From NCBI GenBank assembly GCA_029964075.1, contig CM057149.1, positions 19,854,197 through 19,918,196 on the forward strand: 64,000 nt of DNA, read 5' to 3'. The stretch comes from Patiria pectinifera. Its lineage: Eukaryota > Echinodermata > Asteroidea > Valvatida > Asterinidae. The translations under genes were made by a program, and so were the position numbers. Of the stretch, positions 58,487 through 64,000 are shown one piece after another; position 1 is the stretch's first letter; each line of letters opens with the position of its first letter. Below the pieces are notes generated by a model. It saw only the letters and a program-made list of their open reading frames with translations. It made no database searches and was not told the origin of the DNA.

Positions 58487-58557
58487 TTTTCGAAGACCCA
58501 CTCGAAAACGAAGACCCACTGTTTTCGAGTGGTCTTCTGTCTTCGGTCTTCGTTTTC
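58487..58557. repeat. CGAAAACGAAGACC hairpin
   Basis: Direct and inverted copies of CGAAAACGAAGACCCACT occupy 70 bp: two on the left, then GTTTTCGAGTGGTCTTC and GGTCTTCGTTTTC on the right. It would form a strong stem. It recalls the GCTTCGTCTTCGGCTT arms at 61.6 kb. Confidence 0.6.
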
Positions 58558-59444
58558 AATACTACCCCATGCAATGGCACATGTAGCACAGTTTTTATTA
58601 CATTGTAGGTACACCACGTACACCAAAAGGGCCTAAATGCACAGCTAACTATGACCATCCAGATGACAGGGGAATGAAGCTAAACCACAGGAATGCCAGA
58701 GATGGTGTGTGGTATTTGACCTGACACGGGGTCACACAGACTGTGATCACAAGAATGCTGGTCTCAATGTTACAAACAGATTAGAATTTTTAATTTTATT
58801 CTGGCTCCGGACAATTCACATTCAAAATACTTTTTTTTAAGACTGTTAAATTGGAAACAAATATGAGTCACAAAATTGCAAAACAGGCACACACATTATA
58901 TCCATTGGATATAATATTTTGACAATTTTAGTAAATGACAATTTAATCAGTTCCATTTAGAACAGATTTAGGGGTAATTATGGTTACATTTTTAAACAAA
59001 ATTATAATTATTACAAAATCCTAATTTTTTTCAGAGTTCATAATGATTATTACACAGCATAGTAAAACTTATAGTGTTCACAGATGCGCATCACTTACAT
59101 GTAGCACAACGTGCAGGAAGAAATTGAACATTTTGAGGTAAAATTACTTTTAATTAAACACTGAATCTACATCTACCCAACATGTACCAAATGAAATCTG
59201 CAACCATGCATAGATAATTAGGAGAGGGACCGGTCACTTGAAAGGGTTTAACCAATAAAAGGGAAACGGAGTCAGATTTTAATAAGAGTCCGATTTTCAT
59301 ATCACACCAGTGGTGGCGCGACAGGGCAGCAGGTCAAAGGTTATTTGTATGTTCGTAGCATGCTAAAAAGTAACAACTACAGCGTGATGCTGCATGCACG
59401 CATTCGTACTCCGGCCGGTCCGCGCCCGATGAGTCGATATGAGG

Positions 59445-59690
59445 TTGTACACGGGTCGAACGTAACCCAGAAGTGTTCACACTACGGCTTTCAACACGTG
59501 TCGGACTTCTCGACATGGATCGAGAATTCTCAACCCACCTCCCGAGTAGGGTTAGTTTTGACACGGGTCGAGCGCTCTACACGGGTCAGTGCCGTTGTAG
59601 TGTGAAAAGGTTAGTCCATTTTGCACGTGTCGGACCCGGATACAACACGGAGATTTTTCATAGTGTGAAAAAGCCTAAGGATGCAACTTT
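59445..59690. repeat. GTGTAGAG family, copy E
   Basis: Contains GTTCACACTACGGCTTT on the left, GACACGGGTCGAGCGCTC, TACACGGGTCAGTGCCG, GTGTCGGACCCGG, TAGTGTGAAAAGG and TAGTGTGAAAAAGCC. The ends resemble an inverted pair (CACACTA / TAGTGTG) consistent with a TIR element. Confidence 0.5.
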
Positions 59691-59894
59691 TAACGCTTGA
59701 AAATTAATTGTAAAAGGTGGTGGCCCAGTACGGATTTTTTTTCCATGAAATTTACAAGAATTTTGTTCACCAGGATCATTGGAGTCTCGCACTCGGCCAT
59801 CTCTCATCATTTGCTGTCGACTGAGGGCGCTTTAATTCTCTTGACCAACTACAGCGCGACTTTAAATTTCATCGCGCGAGGCATGTACGGTAGA

Positions 59895-60778
59895 GGAAAG
59901 ATTCCCATATCTGGCCATCACTTTTCACCCTGTGCACAAACCCAGTATGGGACTGGTCTGAAAATAAGTGTTTTCTCAGTAAAAATTCAAAACTTGTCAC
60001 TGCTAATTTTGACTTCTTAGGACATATTCATCACTTTCTGATGGCTGATATTACTAGTGATAGTGATAGTGATACTGATATAGCATGTATATGGTGGTGT
60101 TCCCTAACGTGGCGCACTTCGACGTATACCCAACTTTCCCCGTGTAGTGTTTCCAAACCTCTTTGTTGACAAACCTCAAATTCATGCAGTGAAATACTGG
60201 TATCTTTACCTTATTAATACTTGCTTTTTAATCTCTGTGAAAAATTTCGGTGCCATGAAATTTAATCGGAAATTCAAAAACGGTGGCGTCCGGAAATTGG
60301 GCACAAATTGGTGGAGTGTTCCCTAACGTGGCGCACTTGAATAAATCTCGGAAAATCACAAATTAACATTTAATAATTTCTGTAAAGTTGATAAATTCTG
60401 ATAAATTATTATTATCTCTACTTACATATCCAGCCAGAAGTTTGTCAGAAAATTATTTTCTTATTTTTCGGGGCATTTTCAAAGGGTTCACGTTGTACTT
60501 CAAAATAAAATCGAAAAATCACGCCAAAATAACTTTTTCTTCTAACTTTGTAACGGGTAAATAAACTCGCGATTTGTGAACGGGAGTGTTTAGAACTTGA
60601 TGAAATTTCACTTTCTGTGAAATTTCAGTTAAAACTTTTGCTCTAGCTAGATGCTACAGGCGAAAAATCAAAGTGCGCCACGTTAGGGGCCGCGCCACGT
60701 TAGGGTACATCAACAATAGTAGGCCCTATACGTCTTTTAAAGGAAAAATAAGTGATGGCCAGATATGGGAATCTTTCC
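59895..60778. mobile_element. Region bounded by a perfect 29-bp inverted repeat
   Basis: 59895-59923 and 60750-60778 are exact reverse complements (starting GGAAAGATTCCCATATCTGG). They flank the whole 60102-60705 element. They may be TIRs of an outer element into which the inner one inserted, or arms of a recent inverted duplication. No target duplication noted. Confidence 0.5.
60102..60705 (-). mobile_element. CCCTAACGTGGCGCAC element, copy 2
   Basis: Reverse complement of 41769-42377 along its full length. CCCTAACGTGGCGCACTTCG is at the left end, CCCTAACGTGGCGCACTT near 60312, and at the right end GTGCGCCACGTTAGGGG followed by CGCGCCACGTTAGGG. The repeated words are better preserved here than in copy 1. 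Confidence 0.8.
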
Positions 60779-61058
60779 GGGTTGTATCATGCATGTATGT
60801 ACCAATCTTCTCTACCCACCCCTTACCACCCCTATCCACGCCCCACTTCCATCCCCCCCCCCCTCCCCCAAGTAAAGATCGAGACTGCAGAGTGCACTTT
60901 GCATTTGCACTGCTTCAGTGCTTGCATTGCCAATGCCCAGTGCACGCCTATCAAACCATCAAACGCATCGGCATCCAAATTGAACATCACGGAAGCAAAG
61001 CACATTCATTCTTCAGTCAATAAAACCCTCAACCACATAATCAGAAACTGATATTTAC

Positions 61059-61280
61059 CTGCTGAATGTGAGTAAATAAGAAACAGGCTGATCAGAAATC
61101 GCAGACTTCAGTCAGATTTCCGTGGCTAGCTAAACGAAAGTGAAGTAGGCATCAATCAATTGCATCCGCGCCTAGCCCACCGTACGAGTAGTACAGTGCG
61201 ATCACACGTAACGTACGTACGTAGTAGTACGGGGTACGTATGAGTGTGTACGTACGTATGTATGGCGCGCGCGCGCCAGC
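61059..61280 (-). other. Possible non-coding first exon of the minus-strand gene
   Basis: A strong donor (CATTCAGCAG followed by GTAAAT) at 61058. Upstream on the minus strand the sequence rises in CpG content and ends in a GGCGCGCGCGCGCC block (61263-61276) and ACGTACGTACGT repeats. No ATG frame reaches the donor usefully. Right edge is arbitrary because no TATA or initiator is clear. Confidence 0.3.
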
Positions 61281-61880
61281 CACTTTGGCACATACCAAAA
61301 ATGTCCCCTATACCCTAAATACTGACAGAATCAACTACTTATAAACAACATATACTTCGTGTAAACGTATTTTATCCAAGTACAGATTTAATATTGTTCA
61401 CCTTTAATTACTTAACATCCATTCAGAGCCCAGTTAAAATGTTATTTTGAACAATTTATTTTGCTCCAGAAGAATCCATTTTACTAAGCAGGTAAGGTTT
61501 GAATTAAAAGCACAGCTTTGATCGGTAGGTGGCGCTATTTACTTTGACTGGCAGGCGTTGCGTTTTCGAAACGACTGGCTTTGGCTTTGGCTTCGTCTTC
61601 GGCTTAATGACATTTTAGGCCCCGACTTTGGGGACTCAAGCTACATTTTGGTGCCTGTTATGCTTCAGGAACATTCAATCGGTTGATATGAAGACAAAAA
61701 TCGGAATATCATCTTTGAGTTTGCCTCTCAGTGATTCAGAAGTAGGAGGCAAAGCCGAAGCCGAAGACGAAGCAAAGGTTTCGAAAAAGGCACAGGCCGG
61801 TGGGTGGCGCTATTTAGTTTTATTGGCAGGAAAAAAATTAAAAAGGGCAGAACAGCAGGTGCACTAAATTACAGAGGGCG
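61281..61880. promoter_or_regulatory. Possible bidirectional promoter
   Basis: Lies between two divergent candidate first exons. Contains the 32-bp direct repeats with GGTGGCGCTA cores, CpG-rich arms and an AGAGGGCGCCC at 61874-61884. TATA boxes are not obvious on either strand. The assignment depends on the exons on both sides being real. Confidence 0.3.
61524..61830. repeat. Direct repeats flanking an inverted repeat
   Basis: 61524-61555 and 61799-61830 are direct repeats (GGTAGGTGGCGCTATTTA / GGTGGGTGGCGCTATTTA, then GGCAGG), about 28 of 32 identical. Between them, 61564-61605 and 61751-61787 are inverted: TTTCGAAAC and GGCTTCGTCTTCGGCTT face AAGCCGAAGCCGAAGACG and GTTTCGAAA. The GGTGGCGCTA core resembles the CTCF motif. 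Confidence 0.6.
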
Positions 61881-62130
61881 CCCTGACGACTTTACGGTCT
61901 CTTTGTTCACCTGTCAAAACAGCGAGCGCGAGATACGGAATATACGATTCATAGCCTACAGTACTACGTCAGGCACGGTACGGACGGCTGGATCGAGGAC
62001 GGTAAACAACAAGTCGTGGGCGAAGACGACGTTTGGAAGGCACTTTTGCGTGGAAATCAACTTTTGTGAAAGATCGTTTAGCTTTAAGCGTGCCCCAGAG
62101 GATCTCGCTACAGTGACAGATCGACAGCAA
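61881..62130 (+). other. Possible first exon of a plus-strand gene
   Basis: Ends at a strong donor (CGACAGCAA followed by GTGAGT). The sequence is CpG-rich compared with both sides. The frame across it is open (with RTAGSRTVNNKSWAKTTFG) but lacks an ATG, so it is probably 5' UTR. Start position is a guess. The gene body would lie beyond the window. Confidence 0.35.
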
Positions 62131-64000
62131 GTGAGTTGAAACTTGGTTTTTAAAAGTAAAGTAAAAAAAAAAACGTCTCTGGTACCTAGGTGTTCTTATT
62201 CCTCCATGATAATTACTGGTACTTTTTTTAGGGGATTTCCGAATTTTTTTGCGTGGGCCATATTTCAAACTACAGTAAGGGGTCGTGCAGGTGAAATCCG
62301 ACGGCGCATGACGCCGTCCACAAAATGAGTAGTCATAGCATGCTAATATTAAGGGCAAGGCAGTATGATTATCACAAGTAGGCAAGTGATCGAGTTTATT
62401 ATTTTTTTTAATTGAGTGTAGATTTGTTTTAATGCATGATCATGCATGAGGATGTGTGAAATTGTTATTCTTTGAAAAAGTAGTGCTACAATGGTCATGA
62501 GTGATGGTCCATTTTCTACATTCATTTCCAACATTCACAGATTTACTTGGAACGGAGAAACACATCCTGTTTTGTAAGAAAATAATTTGAAAATTCTCAT
62601 GAACCCCCCCCCCAAAAAAAAATTGGATTCAAACACAACAACCAAAGTGGCCTCGAAATAGTACCATCTTTGCAAATAAAATTTTACATTAAAATTATGC
62701 TTGTAAACTGCTGCAAACCATTTGGGGGGAGGGGGGTGTCGGGAGGGGGGGTCGGGGGATAAGGGCCACAGGGAAAAGTTGATGGGGCTGCATTGGTACA
62801 TTGTGTGTGGTGATACTAAGTGTTGGGTGGGTGGTTGGACTGGTATGCTTGTTTAGAACCCTTGTAAAAATAATTTAAAGAAGCTTACAAAATGACTTTC
62901 AATTAACCATTTCTGTAAGTATTTTTTGACAATTAATAGATTCATTTCCAGATTCTGCCTTGGCTTAAGGCCTCCTCCTTTTTTATTATTTTTTTCATAC
63001 ATTTGCAGTATATTTTGCACATATTTTGTCATCATTTTGCCTTTTTATATGTTTCTAACAAAATTGTAGCTATGTAGAACTTTAAAAAAAATTCATTTAA
63101 AAAAAAAAGGTAGGACGAGATTTCGGTCTAATGAGAAAAAAGACGTAGTGTAAATGAAACTCGTATAAAATCCTGTAAAAATGCAAACCCCTTTGTAACA
63201 AAAAAACTTGCTGTGTTGAAAAGTCCTAAAATTCAATGTTGCCCCCCTCCTCCCTCACTGGCTTACACAGCGTGCCCAAAAGTTGTGCCCAACCGTGATC
63301 CAAGACATCGCTGGACACAACAGTTGACGGTTTGTAGCATCTCCCATCCCCCCTCCAACATTTAGCAATTAAAAACAGCATTCGAAATCTCCATTGATCA
63401 TTCCACAGTAGATAAAGACATCAAAGAGTTGTTGGATTTTTTTTCTTCATTTTTCCACTTTTCAATATTGTCAGATTTGTTTTATGTTTTGGTTTTTTAG
63501 ATTGTGGGTTTTTTTTGTTTAGCTTTTTTTGGTTTGTTTTTACTTGTTTTTTTTATTATTTATTATTTTTATTTATGTTTTATTTTTTCAAAAGTTTTTT
63601 TGGGGGGATGATTTTTTTTCGGCTTAAGCAAATTAAGCCGATTTAACTCAGTCCAGTTGTTCCCCTACCCCTCCTGTCAGCCTGAGATCGTTGACTGACC
63701 ATGTCTCTCAGTAGGGGATTACCTTGTGTCTCTCCTTGCATCCATTCCCATCAACTGATCCAAGTCAAGTACTTCGTAATGCACTCAGGCCCCTAATGGC
63801 CCATGAAATAAACGGACCGTGCTGGGATCGTTGGTATGTGTGCTGTAGTATTATTATTTCACGTGGCTGATTAAAATTGCTTGTCAAAAATGATGGCATG
63901 CGTTTCAATTGAGTTGGACACCCGGGGGGGTTATATAAATGAAATTTTAGTTTTAGTTGTTTAGCAGAATCTTAAAGTGAAAGAAATTGGTGTTTTTGAT
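62131..64000. other. Intron or flank of the plus-strand gene
   Basis: AT-rich with T-rich runs (63410-63620) and a G-rich strand stretch at 62726-62760 (GGGGGGAGGGGGGTGTCGGG-like). A GGCTTAA...TTAAGCC inverted pair lies at 63621-63640. No exon, TIR element or known repeat was identified. Confidence 0.45.

Larger units (their letters stand above)
58158..61058. other. Possible first intron, element-rich
   Basis: Holds a CGAAGACC hairpin (58487-58557), a copy of the GTGTAGAG family (59445-59690), the 29-bp inverted pair (59895-60778) and the second CCCTAACGTGGCGCAC copy (60102-60705). A GTGATA/AGTGATAGTGAT microsatellite lies at 60056-60080. The stretch 60870-61020 is GC-richer with hairpins; both strands have short open frames without splice support. 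Confidence 0.45.

Noticed and set aside
60870-61020. Possible microRNA hairpin around GCACTGCTTCAGTGC
   Set aside because: The inner stem is only about 6 bp and no typical 60-80 nt precursor folds by eye.
61969-62385. 138-codon minus-strand open frame
   Set aside because: Lies across a CpG-rich putative first exon of the opposite strand; no motif and no splice support.
1-64000. CRISPR arrays, operons, prophage or plasmid features
   Set aside because: No regular direct repeats with unique spacers, no tandem bacterial genes; the sequence is clearly eukaryotic.

Overview
This is eukaryotic, intron- and repeat-dominated nuclear DNA. There is no operon-like coding, no Shine-Dalgarno spacing and no open frame longer than about 167 codons. 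Very frequent TACATGTA- and TACCGGTA-type palindromes, G/C homopolymer runs, a tRNA-derived SINE and many small terminal-inverted-repeat (TIR) elements suggest a marine invertebrate, perhaps an echinoderm or another deuterostome. That placement is inference only.

The main content is one large spliced gene on the minus strand, pieced together by eye from splice sites, reading-frame phase and protein-like translation. A possible non-coding first exon lies at 61059-61280 and a possible ATG exon at 58016-58157. Candidate internal exons follow near 57.0, 52.8, 48.5, 43.4, 37.6, 32.5, 29.5, 22.8, 17.6, 11.4, 10.9 and 10.6 kb. The C-terminal exons at 10.6, 7.8, 7.6, 7.3 and 6.7 kb lead to a stop at 2095. 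The C-terminal third is the most secure: consecutive exons join in phase, and their patterns (LDIY then HPP then LE; C-x2-C; KC-x4-C; LCTCSAVL) resemble what I remember of CTC1. CTC1 is the large OB-fold subunit of the CST complex (CTC1-STN1-TEN1), which protects telomeres and recruits DNA polymerase alpha-primase. The upstream exons are weaker, some exons are probably missing, and the CTC1 name needs a homology search.

Right of 61.3 kb, a possible first exon on the plus strand ends at a GTGAGT donor at 62130. The interval 61.3-61.9 kb could therefore be a bidirectional promoter. It carries a 32-bp direct repeat with CTCF-like GGTGGCGCTA cores around an inverted repeat.

The introns are packed with repeats. 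These include two families of about 0.5 kb flanked by TTAA that share an internal palindrome half-site, and a 0.6-kb element built around CCCTAACGTGGCGCAC. There is also a fold-back element, a hAT-like element with an almost perfect 8-bp target duplication, and several elements made of degenerate short repeats. Other sequence includes a SINE, a LINE 3' fragment, a possible Ty3/gypsy integrase scrap and several dispersed two- or three-copy repeats. I saw no CRISPR array, rRNA, intact tRNA gene, intact transposase or viral gene.
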